A stretch of DNA of 19,591 bases, from NCBI GenBank assembly GCA_002315875.1, contig DCIL01000106.1:154-19744 (forward strand). The letters run 5' to 3'. This document shows positions 1 through 6,967 of this stretch, piece by piece; positions within the stretch are counted from its first letter, which is position 1; each line of letters opens with the position of its first letter. Source of the stretch: Verrucomicrobia bacterium UBA1727. Its GTDB lineage: Bacteria > Verrucomicrobiota > Kiritimatiellia > RFP12 > UBA1067. Below the pieces are notes generated by a model. The model saw nothing but the letters and a program-made list of their open reading frames with translations. It made no database searches and was not told where the DNA came from. The position numbers and the translations under genes are program-made.

Positions 1-1054
1 TGATGCCGCCGTCCGCGATGACCGCAACCTCACTGCCGCGGAGCGCTTTCGCCGCATTGTAGACCGCGGTGAGCTGGGGAATGCCGACGCCGCAGACGAC
101 GCGGGTCGTGCAGATCGAACCGGGGCCGATGCCGACCTTGACCGCGTGTGCGCCCGCCTTGGCGAGCGCCACCGCCGCCTCGCCGGTCGCAATGTTGCCG
201 GCGATCACGTCCACCTTCGGGAAGTGCTTGACGATATACTTCGTCATGTCCATGATGCCCTTGGTGTGGCCGTGCGCCGAATCGACGACCACGCAGTCGA
301 CGCCCGCTTCCGCCAGCTTCTCCATACGCGTGAGATCGCCCTTGCCGCCGGAAACGGAAGCGCAGACGCGCAGACGGAACTTGTCATCGAGATTGTAGCC
401 CGCTTCGCTGTTCTCGACAATGCGGCGGACATCGGTGAAGCTGTAGAGGCCGACGACACGTCCGTTGCGGTCGACGATCGGAAGCTTGCCGATCTTGTTG
501 TCGCGCATCATCTCGTAGGCGCGCTTGAGACAGGTGCCGGGCTTGCCGGTGAGCAGCGTCTTCTGCATGACGTCCTTGAGTTTCGCCGCGTTCATCGGCG
601 CGAAACGCATGTCGGAAGAGGTGATCATGCCGACGAGCCGGTCTTCGGAATCAAGCACGGGGAAGCCGTTGAACTTGATCTTGTGCTCGGCCTTGTACTG
701 ACGGAGGAAGCCGATGTCGTCGTCAGCATGGAAGCACACCGGCGCGGCGATCATGCCGTTGAGGTGCTTCTTGACGAGCTTCACCTGCGCCGCCTGATCA
801 TCCTCCTCGAGATTCTTGTGAATGCAGCCGATGCCGCCCGCGAGCGCCATTGCGATCGCCATCGGCGCCTCGGTGACGGTATCCATCGCCGCGGAAATGA
901 AAGGAACCTTCATCTTCGTGCGCGAAGTGAGCTTGGTTTCAAGAGATGTTTCATCCGGCAGGAAATCAGCGTATTGCGTGACCAACGTCACATCATCGTA
1001 GGTAAGACCCTCGTATGGGAAGGCCTTCATGAAACCGTCCATGTATTTATTCAT
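1..1054 (-). CDS. guaB: IMP dehydrogenase, 3' end beyond window
   Basis: Catalyses NAD-dependent oxidation of IMP to XMP, the committed step of GMP synthesis, in the cytosol. The protein starts MNKYMDGFMKAFPYEGLTYD, and the LTYDDVTLV and PFISAAMDTVTE segments are typical of the IMPDH N-terminus. Two CBS repeats lie at about residues 100-225 (for example NGFPVLDSEDRLVGMITSSD). The barrel then resumes with VVVDSAHGHTKG, and the catalytic loop GPGSICTTR places the thioimidate-forming Cys at residue 315. The frame stays open to base 1 (ending VAVIADGGI), so about 350 of the usual 480-490 residues are present. The start is supported by GGAG seven bases upstream. The gene follows rpoD but appears to have its own promoter. 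Identification is from motif and length knowledge; no key residue is missing in the visible part. Confidence 0.97.
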   Translation of the reverse strand, partial: MNKYMDGFMKAFPYEGLTYDDVTLVTQYADFLPDETSLETKLTSRTKMKVPFISAAMDTVTEAPMAIAMALAGGIGCIHKNLEEDDQAAQVKLVKKHLNGMIAAPVCFHADDDIGFLRQYKAEHKIKFNGFPVLDSEDRLVGMITSSDMRFAPMNAAKLKDVMQKTLLTGKPGTCLKRAYEMMRDNKIGKLPIVDRNGRVVGLYSFTDVRRIVENSEAGYNLDDKFRLRVCASVSGGKGDLTRMEKLAEAGVDCVVVDSAHGHTKGIMDMTKYIVKHFPKVDVIAGNIATGEAAVALAKAGAHAVKVGIGPGSICTTRVVCGVGIPQLTAVYNAAKALRGSEVAVIADGGI

Positions 1055-1101
1055 ATCAGTACTCCGGCGCCAATCAGCGCAATTTGACTTGTTTCCCGCG
1101 T

Positions 1102-1130
1102 ATTATACCTAATTGCCGACGAACGCGCAA
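1102..1130 (-). promoter_or_regulatory. Candidate sigma-70 promoter of guaB
   Basis: On the minus strand TTGCGC (1130-1125), a 17-base spacer and a perfect TATAAT (1107-1102) lie about 50 bases before the guaB ATG. The -35 lies in the loop of the inverted repeat at 1112-1145 and the spacer covers its promoter-proximal arm. Predicted transcription start is near 1095, giving a leader of roughly 40 bases. Confidence 0.7.
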
Positions 1131-1145
1131 GCATCCGTCGGCAAT
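1112..1145 (-). terminator. Perfect 10-bp inverted repeat after rpoD
   Basis: The arms ATTGCCGACG and CGTCGGCAAT are exact complements separated by a 14-base loop, 30 bases past the rpoD stop. As RNA this is a strong GC-rich hairpin suited to ending the rmuC-rpoD transcript, but it is followed by TAGGTATAAT rather than a run of T. A terminator and an operator overlapping the guaB promoter are both possible readings. Confidence 0.5.
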
Positions 1146-1174
1146 CAGGGCGAGGGGAGGAACTGAGGGTCGCC

Positions 1175-2860
1175 TCAGGCGCACCTCGGAAAATATTCGC
1201 TCAGAGAAATCATTCGACTCGGATGACGAAGCTTGCGAATCGCCTTGGCCTCTATCTGACGGACACGTTCACGCGTCACATTGAAGCAGCGACCCACCTC
1301 TTCCAGCGTTCGGCTAAGACCGTCGGTAAGGCCAAAGCGATAGTCGAGGACCTCTCGCTCCCTGCTGCTGAGCGTGGAGAGGACGGCCAGAAGCTGTTCG
1401 CGCATCAACATTCCCTCGGTCGCCTCACATGGATTCGTACTCGACTGGTCCGGAATGAGATCCCCAATGCAGGTGTCGCCATCATCCCCGACTCGACTCT
1501 GTAACGAGATCGGACGTTGCGCCATCTTCCTAACCGCTCGTATCTCCGACGGTTTGACGCCGCAAGCGGACGCCAGCTCTGCATCGCTCGGATCGCGCCC
1601 AAGACGCTGTACGAGCTTCCGTTGCTCCCGCATGACCGTATTGATCTTATCGATCATATGAACGGGAATGCGAATCGTCCGCGACTGATCGGCGATCGCA
1701 CGCGTAGACGCCTGACGGATCCACCAGGTCGCATAGGTCGAGAACCTGTAACCGCGCCTGTACTCGAACTTCTCAACGGCCTTCATGAGACCCGTGTTCC
1801 CCTCCTGAATCAAGTCGAGGAAAGCGAGTCCGCGATTCACGTACTTCTTAACGATCGAGACAACCAGCCGGAGATTCGCCTCCACCACCCGCGCCCTGGC
1901 CGCCTGTCCGTCCTTCAAAGCCCGCCGAAGCTTCTCGAAGGACTCGAGGAATTTACCGCCACTTCCGGCTCCGCCGATCACGTCTTCGAACCTCGCCATC
2001 TCCGCCCGCACCTTGGACATATCCCTGTCACGCTGTTTCGACTTTCGCATCTTCATCAGGTGCTCCAACCGAGCGGCAAGTCGCACGTAGGGCCAGTAGA
2101 TTCGCGATTCGACGTCCTCACACATCTCCTCCAGCGCCTTCTGAGCGAAGCACATTACATCGAGGCAACGCACTACGGCAGCCCCGCTGCGCGCCTTGCG
2201 GAGCATTCTCCGGAACTCCGGTATCCGCTTGACGTAGGCGTCCCGATCACCATCGTAGTCATCTGTCACGACATGATCAAAACGGACGGTCTGACCTTCC
2301 AGCCGATCGAGAAGACCCGCGAACATCTTCGGCGCGAACGCGAAGCGGCAGAACAAATCCCTGACGACCGCCCGCGACTCCTCGATGGCCCTGAAGATCT
2401 CCTCCTCCTCTTTCTGCCGCAGGCGGTTCACGCGCCCCATCTGCCGCATATAAAGACGAAGCGGATCCTCGCTCGTGCATTCCACATCGGACGCCTTCCC
2501 TTCCCTGGCCTTCTTCCACAAGGCGACGTCTTCCTCTCGAAGAACCTGTACGCCCTGCATTTCCAAGGCCTTCAACGTTCGCTCGGCAACAAGAACATCC
2601 ACCGTCTCCTGCGGCAGCATCTGGTTGATTTCCTCGAAGGTGACGTAACCTCCGTTCGCCACCCCGCGTCGACGCACCTCCGAAATCGCCTCGCGAAGCT
2701 CGTCCGCATGCAGTTCGGAATAGTCCACGGATGAGGGCAATACTTCCGTCTCCGCGTCAGAATGGTCCTCGGCCTCCGCAACCGCCGGTTCTTCAATCAC
2801 CGGCACCATATCCTTGTTCTCTTTATCCTTCATCGCTCCGTTCTTTCCTTTCTTCCTCAT
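1175..2860 (-). CDS. rpoD: Primary RNA polymerase sigma factor (RpoD/sigma-70)
   Basis: Promoter-recognition subunit of RNA polymerase, 561 residues. An acidic N-terminus and a region 1.1-like helical segment (about 50-112) come first. Region 1.2 (EDPLRLYMRQMG, from 131) and a long non-conserved insert (about 166-320) follow. Region 2 has NLRLVVSIVKKY, LDLIQEGNTGLMKAVEKF and FSTYATWWIRQA (about 329-385). Region 3 runs about 400-470. Region 4 has LSSREREVLDYRFGL and the helix-turn-helix VTRERVRQIEAKAIRKLRHPS (about 497-549). Region 1.1 and the 1.2-2 insert mark it as a primary rather than an alternative sigma. An in-frame ATG at 2941 would add 27 residues, but it lies inside rmuC; the ATG at 2860 has AAGGGAGGT six bases upstream. 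It is coupled to rmuC by a four-base gap. Confidence 0.95.
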   Translation of the reverse strand: MRKKGKNGAMKDKENKDMVPVIEEPAVAEAEDHSDAETEVLPSSVDYSELHADELREAISEVRRRGVANGGYVTFEEINQMLPQETVDVLVAERTLKALEMQGVQVLREEDVALWKKAREGKASDVECTSEDPLRLYMRQMGRVNRLRQKEEEEIFRAIEESRAVVRDLFCRFAFAPKMFAGLLDRLEGQTVRFDHVVTDDYDGDRDAYVKRIPEFRRMLRKARSGAAVVRCLDVMCFAQKALEEMCEDVESRIYWPYVRLAARLEHLMKMRKSKQRDRDMSKVRAEMARFEDVIGGAGSGGKFLESFEKLRRALKDGQAARARVVEANLRLVVSIVKKYVNRGLAFLDLIQEGNTGLMKAVEKFEYRRGYRFSTYATWWIRQASTRAIADQSRTIRIPVHMIDKINTVMREQRKLVQRLGRDPSDAELASACGVKPSEIRAVRKMAQRPISLQSRVGDDGDTCIGDLIPDQSSTNPCEATEGMLMREQLLAVLSTLSSREREVLDYRFGLTDGLSRTLEEVGRCFNVTRERVRQIEAKAIRKLRHPSRMISLSEYFPRCA

Positions 2861-2864
2861 TTCA

Positions 2865-4082
2865 TTACCTCCCTTCCTCTGCGTCCGCCTCCACCAGATC
2901 GACCTTTCCGACTCGCTTAAGCTGGCGGGACGGCGTCGCACCGTAGTTAAGCAGCTGATCCGCGACGCGCCTTATCGAAAGCTGCCCCTTGTCCCCCGCA
3001 CGCTTCTTGAGCTTCCCACAGGCGTCGAAAGCGTTCGTCAGCGACTTCTCGACCGTATCGATGTCCTGCAGAAGCTCATCGATCTTGGCGGCCACCTCGC
3101 CGCCGAGCGCCTGAATCTCCTCGATCTTCTTCTCGACCTCCGCCTTCTTCCAGCCGTAGGAAATGAGCCAGAGATACCCCCAGAGCGTCAACGGCGTCAC
3201 CAGCACGACGTTGTTCTCGAACGCGAACTGCATCAGCGTCGGGTCCTCAAGCAGCGCCGCTTCGAGTACGGCGTTGAAGGGACAGAACATCGCGACGAGC
3301 GGAAGGTTCTCGTAACCCTCGCGCGGGGACGCGATGACCTTCGGGTAGTCGCGCTCGCCCAGCTGCTTGATCTGTTTCCTGATGCTGGTGACGTGCTTCG
3401 CGAGCGCGGCCTTCTTCAGCTTCTTCGCTTCCTGAGTATCCTCGGGCTGGTTGTAGGCATCGATGAAGTCCTTGATGTTCATCTTCGCGTCTACGAAGAT
3501 CGAGCGCTTGTTCATCGCGTCGAAGATGCATACGTCGGGACGCCCCTCCTCGTCCTTCTTTCCTACCTGCGTCTCGTAGTTGAGCCCGTTCTGCAGTCCA
3601 CTCTGCTCGAGAATCGCAGACAGAATCTCCTCACCCTTGTTTCCTTGGATCTTGTTGCCGCCCAGGAGCGCGGACGTGTAATTCTGCGCAACCGTGGCGA
3701 AACGCTGCAGCTCCCTTACGTTCTCGGCCATCTTCAAGGCGCTGTCCTTCGTTTCGGCCTTCGCCGCCTCCACCTCGCTCTCGTACTTCTGCAGCCTTTC
3801 CTTGAGCCCGCTGAAAAGTTCGCTGATGTTCTTCGAATTTAGCCCGACGAGATCACGCTGACGGTCCGCCAGCTGCGACGCTGCCAGAGAAGCGAACCTG
3901 TTCTCGAGCCCCTTGAGCTGGGCCTCGACCGCCTCCCTGCGGATTCTCTCCAGCGCCGCATCGCCCGAGAGCCGACTTGCCAGCTCCGTGCGCGCCTTCA
4001 TAAGCGCGATCACCGCCCAGAGCGCGACGCAGACCGCCGCCCCCATCGCCAGCACCAAAACCACCATCAACGTGATATTCAT
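2865..4082 (-). CDS. rmuC: RmuC-family DNA recombination protein
   Basis: RmuC proteins limit inversions and rearrangements between short repeats and are predicted to carry a PD-(D/E)XK-like nuclease core; the exact reaction is not settled. This one has 405 residues. One membrane-spanning segment lies at about 4-27, then a long coiled coil to about 125. The conserved core shows QGNKGEEILSAIL (146-158), a GRPDV motif (180-184) and FVDAK (196-200), an arrangement consistent with the nuclease-like active site. ENNVVLVTPLTLWGYL (289-304) and a C-terminal coiled coil follow. The start at 4082 has AAAGGAG seven bases upstream; a 16-residue extension to 4130 would cross the proposed promoter -10 and is rejected. 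It is the first gene of an rmuC-rpoD pair. Confidence 0.93.
   Translation of the reverse strand: MNITLMVVLVLAMGAAVCVALWAVIALMKARTELASRLSGDAALERIRREAVEAQLKGLENRFASLAASQLADRQRDLVGLNSKNISELFSGLKERLQKYESEVEAAKAETKDSALKMAENVRELQRFATVAQNYTSALLGGNKIQGNKGEEILSAILEQSGLQNGLNYETQVGKKDEEGRPDVCIFDAMNKRSIFVDAKMNIKDFIDAYNQPEDTQEAKKLKKAALAKHVTSIRKQIKQLGERDYPKVIASPREGYENLPLVAMFCPFNAVLEAALLEDPTLMQFAFENNVVLVTPLTLWGYLWLISYGWKKAEVEKKIEEIQALGGEVAAKIDELLQDIDTVEKSLTNAFDACGKLKKRAGDKGQLSIRRVADQLLNYGATPSRQLKRVGKVDLVEADAEEGR
2867..2875 (-). promoter_or_regulatory. rpoD ribosome-binding site overlapping rmuC stop
   Basis: AAGGGAGGT on the minus strand, six bases before the ATG at 2860. Its last T is the first base of the rmuC TAA stop. 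This decides the rpoD start and suggests translational coupling of the two genes. Confidence 0.8.
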
Positions 4083-4128
4083 ATTATTCTCCTTTGTGTT
4101 TAATGATATGAACGTCCAGAAACTGAAC

Positions 4129-4156
4129 ATCTTACGCTACACTCACACTTTTGCAA
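4129..4156 (-). promoter_or_regulatory. Candidate sigma-70 promoter of rmuC-rpoD
   Basis: TTGCAA (4156-4151), a 16-base spacer and TAAGAT (4134-4129) lie in the 178-base gap between the sigma-like gene and rmuC. This predicts a leader of roughly 40 bases. The match is moderate (four of six at the -35, five of six at the -10). Confidence 0.45.
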
Positions 4157-4184
4157 GCTCCTCGCCCAAAACCTTCCTCGAAGG

Positions 4185-4210
4185 AGCGGAAAGCTCAACG
4201 CCTTCCCGCT
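4185..4210 (-). terminator. Possible hairpin after the sigma-like gene
   Basis: Minus-strand AGCGGGAAG and CTTTCCGCT form a 9-bp stem (one G-U pair) with an 8-base loop, 50 bases past the stop at 4261. No T-run follows, so a weak intrinsic terminator is only one possibility. Apart from this and the rmuC promoter I see nothing else in this gap. Confidence 0.3.
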
Positions 4211-4260
4211 TCGCAAACGCTCTGAAAAGCATCGTCAATAACGGCGCTCACCGCGTCATA

Positions 4261-4917
4261 TTATGCCGCGAGGAGTTCGCGGCGAAGATTTTCGAAACAT
4301 TCCTTGTTCTTGGCGAGAAGATTGGTGATGCGCTTAGTCACCTGGTAGAGATTGTTGGTATTGAGGACCTCCTTAATCTCCTTGACCACCTTCTGACCCT
4401 CCTGGTCGTCCAGAACGAAGCGCACGAACGCGCGGTGATTGCAGTCCTTGACCCCAGCCGACCGGCATACATCGGCGAGCACCTTGCGGAACTCCTCGCG
4501 GAACCGAGAACGGTCATCGGACCAGTTCCCGGACTCTGCTACCGGTTCATACCCTTCATCGGAATCTCCCCAGTCATCCTCGTTGAAGGTCTCTTCCGAA
4601 AGTCCCCACTCCGGCAGCGGAGCGAAGCGTTTGGCCTGCTGATTGTAGCAGGAAAGACGGCCCTTGGCCTGATAATAGAGAAATGCATACCACTCCCCCT
4701 CCATCTTGGGCGTCAGCGGCGCACTGAGGTGAAGATGGTCGGAAAGACCGAGCACCTTGACGAAGGTCTCTTGTACGGCTTCCTCGCAGGCGGCCTCACT
4801 ACCGCTCTTGCCCAGCGACTTCTCCAGCCGTTTGTGCCAGGCAGAGAAGAAAATGGCCCACTCAGCCATTGTCGGAATGAAGGGCTTATCGTGATTCGTC
4901 AGTTTGGTGTTTTTCAT
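4261..4917 (-). CDS. Divergent sigma-70/ECF-like protein
   Basis: A 218-residue protein with the layout of a small two-domain sigma factor. Residues 45-57 (EEAVQETFVKVLG) resemble the region 2 helix usually written as ED-VQETF-RV. Residues 76-97 (WYAFLYYQAKGRLSCYNQQA and on) sit where ECF sigmas have the WL-IARN-hD-RR helix. An acidic linker (about 110-137) follows. The C-terminal 50 residues (VVKEIKEVLNTNNLYQVTKR and on) could be a degenerate region 4 helix-turn-helix. All matches are weak, so specificity and even function are inferred. No anti-sigma gene lies next to it. The start at 4917 has only a weak AGAAAG ahead of it; the ATG at 5055 would add 46 Cys-rich residues and cross the candidate promoters. 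The AT-rich upstream region contrasts with its neighbours. Confidence 0.6.
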   Translation of the reverse strand: MKNTKLTNHDKPFIPTMAEWAIFFSAWHKRLEKSLGKSGSEAACEEAVQETFVKVLGLSDHLHLSAPLTPKMEGEWYAFLYYQAKGRLSCYNQQAKRFAPLPEWGLSEETFNEDDWGDSDEGYEPVAESGNWSDDRSRFREEFRKVLADVCRSAGVKDCNHRAFVRFVLDDQEGQKVVKEIKEVLNTNNLYQVTKRITNLLAKNKECFENLRRELLAA

Positions 4918-5012
4918 GTGTTTGTCTTTCTGTTTTGTAAAAGCAAAATTCAACAACCCGTTACGCTTGATATTCTCACACGGAGACGCGAATCGATGGG
5001 CAACACACAATC

Positions 5013-5029
5013 TGCAAAGAATATGCCAA
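5013..5029 (-). promoter_or_regulatory. Sigma-54-like promoter candidate
   Basis: Minus-strand TTGGCATATTCTTTGCA matches the -24/-12 layout (TTGGCA and TTGCA, with exactly ten bases between the invariant GG and GC). Transcription would start near 5002, about 85 bases before the ATG at 4917. A competing sigma-70 reading is TTGATT (5055-5050), a 16-base spacer and TAATTT (5033-5028). Neither can be chosen from sequence alone. Confidence 0.4.
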
Positions 5030-5056
5030 ATTACAAATACCCTATAAAGAATCAAT

Positions 5057-5097
5057 ATTTGCGGGCAAATGCAGTCAAATGCTGACTAAACGGTCAG
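5057..5097. repeat. Palindrome and tandem repeat cluster, operator-like
   Basis: Within 41 bases there are three elements. ATTTGCGGGCAAAT (5057-5070) is a palindrome with 6-base arms. Two copies of CAAATGC (5066-5072 and 5076-5082) start exactly ten bases apart. CTGAC and GTCAG (5082-5086, 5093-5097) form an inverted pair. It sits directly upstream of both promoter candidates for the sigma-like gene, so it is a plausible regulator-binding site. The rest of the 340-base gap 4918-5257 is AT-rich with no gene seen, apart from the upp terminator. Confidence 0.4.
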
Positions 5098-5185
5098 AAT
5101 TTGACGACGTCTCAAAAATAGCCAACGAAACTGCTATCTCAAACGATACTTTCTATCTCTTGATATAACTTACGACTTATCACTG

Positions 5186-5218
5186 AAAAAGTAAAACCGG
5201 TGGAAGAATCTCCACCGG
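5186..5218 (-). terminator. Intrinsic terminator of upp
   Basis: Minus-strand CCGGTGGA and TCCACCGG form an 8-bp stem with a 6-base loop (5218-5197), followed by TTTTACTTTTT (5196-5186), 39 bases past the upp stop. This is the clearest rho-independent terminator in the window and closes the nucleobase-salvage block. Confidence 0.9.
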
Positions 5219-5257
5219 CTTTAATTTGCAGTTATGTTGTCTCTATGGCGGCCGCTG

Positions 5258-5878
5258 TCAGAGTGTGCCGAAGATGCGGTCGCCGGCATCGCCGAGCCCG
5301 GGAACGATATAGAAGTGACTGTTGAGTCGCTCGTCCTTGGCTGCGGTGAAGACCGGAACGTCCGGATGCTCTGCCTCGACCTTGGCGATGCCCTCGGGAG
5401 CGGCGATGAGGTTGAGAAAGACAATGCGCTTATAACCGAGTTTCTTAAGCTGGGCGAAAGCGTCGCAAGCGCTGCCGCCAGTAGCGAGCATCGGATCGAT
5501 CACGATCGCAAGCTCCTCGCCCTTGGACGGCGGAACCTTCGCGTAATAGGGAATCGGCTCGGCGGTCTCCTCATTGCGCTGCATTCCGAGAACGCCGACC
5601 TTGGCGTACGGCAACACATGGAGCATCGCGTCCAACATACCCATACCGGCACGGAGAATCGGCACGATCACGATCGAGTCCTCGATCTTGACGCCAGTGG
5701 TCTTGGCCACGGGAGTGACGACCGGAATCTCGACGGTCTTCAGGTCCTTAAGCGATTCGATCGCCAGAAACTCGGTAATCTCGTTGACGAGTTCACGGAA
5801 CTGTTTCGGCTTGGTATTGATATCGCGCATCAACGTGACGCGATGCTTGACGAGCGGATGCTGAAGAACGGTATGCAT
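5258..5878 (-). CDS. upp: Uracil phosphoribosyltransferase
   Basis: Converts uracil and PRPP to UMP and pyrophosphate in the cytosol, the salvage step after uracil import. It has 206 residues, close to the family's usual 208. The N-terminus HPLVKHRVTLMRD is diagnostic. The PRPP-binding loop is IVIDPMLATGGSA (about 125-137), the conserved core has PILRAGMGM (73-81), and the C-terminal uracil-binding segment is YIVPGLGDAGDR (190-201). Unlike Apt and the two permeases of this cluster it has no extra N-terminal module. AGGAG lies eight bases before the start. It is the last gene of the block, separated from the outer-membrane protein gene by 134 bases containing a long hairpin, and is followed by a strong terminator. 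Confidence 0.97.
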   Translation of the reverse strand: MHTVLQHPLVKHRVTLMRDINTKPKQFRELVNEITEFLAIESLKDLKTVEIPVVTPVAKTTGVKIEDSIVIVPILRAGMGMLDAMLHVLPYAKVGVLGMQRNEETAEPIPYYAKVPPSKGEELAIVIDPMLATGGSACDAFAQLKKLGYKRIVFLNLIAAPEGIAKVEAEHPDVPVFTAAKDERLNSHFYIVPGLGDAGDRIFGTL

Positions 5879-5915
5879 GATCTAATCTCCTATGCTATTA
5901 ATTGAAGCAATATTT

Positions 5916-5976
5916 CGGCCGGTTCGGTTTGCCTACGCCCCCGCGAATACGCGGGACGGCAAACACGAACCGACCG
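5916..5976 (-). other. Long three-helix RNA hairpin between omp and upp
   Basis: On the minus strand CGGTCGGTTCG pairs with CGAACCGGCCG (11 bp, one G-U), GTTTGCC pairs with GGCAAAC (7 bp), and CCCGCG pairs with CGCGGG (6 bp) around a TATT loop. It is 24 bp in total, interrupted by a bulge and a small internal loop. It lies 36 bases past the barrel-gene stop and 37 bases before upp. No T-run follows, so a standard intrinsic terminator is unlikely; mRNA-stability hairpin, attenuator or processing site are options. Confidence 0.6.
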
Positions 5977-6012
5977 AGCTTACACCACTTGCGTCTTACA
6001 ACGCGTCAACCA

Positions 6013-6927
6013 TTAGAAGTTGAAGCAGACGCCGACGCCGCCCCAGGCGAAGTCCTTGTTCTCGCCGTACTCATCGGACGCGAGGTAGTCGTCGCAGTTG
6101 GTGCGCATACCCTTGTCGATGATGGAGCAGAACGCGACCTTGGCGAAGAGTCCGAAGTTGTCGGTCAGCATGTAGGTGCCGTCGAGCTCGACCTTGAACG
6201 TCGCGAAGCCAGGGCAGGTGCCGAGAGCGCCGAAACGAGTCGGGAAGCACCAGTTGTAGCGGTTGTCGCGGACGACGAACTCAACGAACGGAGTGAGCGA
6301 GAACTGATCCGTCACCTGGAAGGAGCGCTTGAGACCGAACTGGAAGAGGTTCGACTCGAAACGATACTCACGCACGACATTGCAGTAAGGCGTCAGGTAG
6401 GGGTTGGTGATCTCGAAGTAGTGATCCCAATCGAACGTCGTATCGGACGCGGGGTGAATGGCCTGGTAGTACTTGCCGGGATAATAGTACCAAACGAAGG
6501 ACATGCGGTAGGTCAGCGCCCAGGTCTTGTCATCGTCGAACCAGAAGGAACGTCCCCAGTGCAGGTTGAAGTCCCACTCGTTGAAGACATCGCCAATCCA
6601 GTCACCCTGGCTGCTGCGCCGACGGGTAAGGTCGGTGTTGGACCACACGCCGGGACCGAAGTAGCCGAGATCCCAGTCACCGAAACGCAGGTTGGCATTG
6701 AGCTCGGCATAACCCTGGAGCGTCGGCTCATTGTTGAGGAGCGATCCGTAAAGCTGATAGCCGGAATAGAGACCGTAATTGGCGAAGCCCCAGAAAATGG
6801 GCGCTTCCTGCTTTTCGAGCTCGACCTTCTCGGATTCAGCGGGCTTGGTATCAGTGGACTTGGCGGCATCGGCGGCGACGACCGTAAAGACGGACATCAC
6901 AGCGGCCGCAAACATCAGTTTCTTCAT
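6013..6927 (-). CDS. Putative outer-membrane beta-barrel protein
   Basis: Has 304 residues with a clear signal peptide (MKKLMFAAAVMSVFTVVAADAA). A short charged stretch follows, then alternating aromatic strands (FWGFANYGLYSGYQLYG, WDFNLHWGRSFWF, TWALTYRMSFVWYYY). The protein ends WGGVGVCFNF, a final strand with terminal Phe as used by the BAM machinery. I infer an outer-membrane barrel of about 12 strands and do not recognise the family. Its place 40 bases after the uracil permease suggests a role in nucleobase or nucleoside entry, comparable in size and position in the pathway to Tsx, but similarity to Tsx itself is not demonstrated. Four cysteines in the C-terminal half are unusual for a porin. 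AAGGA precedes the start at 6927; an upstream in-frame ATG at 7089 lies inside the permease gene and is rejected. Confidence 0.75.
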   Translation of the reverse strand: MKKLMFAAAVMSVFTVVAADAAKSTDTKPAESEKVELEKQEAPIFWGFANYGLYSGYQLYGSLLNNEPTLQGYAELNANLRFGDWDLGYFGPGVWSNTDLTRRRSSQGDWIGDVFNEWDFNLHWGRSFWFDDDKTWALTYRMSFVWYYYPGKYYQAIHPASDTTFDWDHYFEITNPYLTPYCNVVREYRFESNLFQFGLKRSFQVTDQFSLTPFVEFVVRDNRYNWCFPTRFGALGTCPGFATFKVELDGTYMLTDNFGLFAKVAFCSIIDKGMRTNCDDYLASDEYGENKDFAWGGVGVCFNF

Positions 6928-6967
6928 AGTTTTCCTTTTTTGTTGTTTTGGGGTTGATGGTAACAAA

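Noticed and set aside
1517..2734. 405-codon plus-strand frame opposite rpoD
   Set aside because: It is a shadow of the well-conserved sigma factor. Composition is low in recognisable motifs and no ribosome-binding site precedes it.
2861..2941. 27-residue N-terminal extension of RpoD
   Set aside because: It would overlap the rmuC coding region. The ATG at 2860 has a near-perfect ribosome-binding site at the right distance.
5197..5218. Bidirectional terminator
   Set aside because: The plus-strand side is followed by CTTTAATTT, but no plus-strand gene is present, so only the minus-strand role is supported.
5981..6009. Possible separate promoter for upp (TTGACG at 6009-6004)
   Set aside because: The best -10 (TGTAAG) needs a 19-base spacer and matches poorly, and transcription would run straight through the long hairpin.
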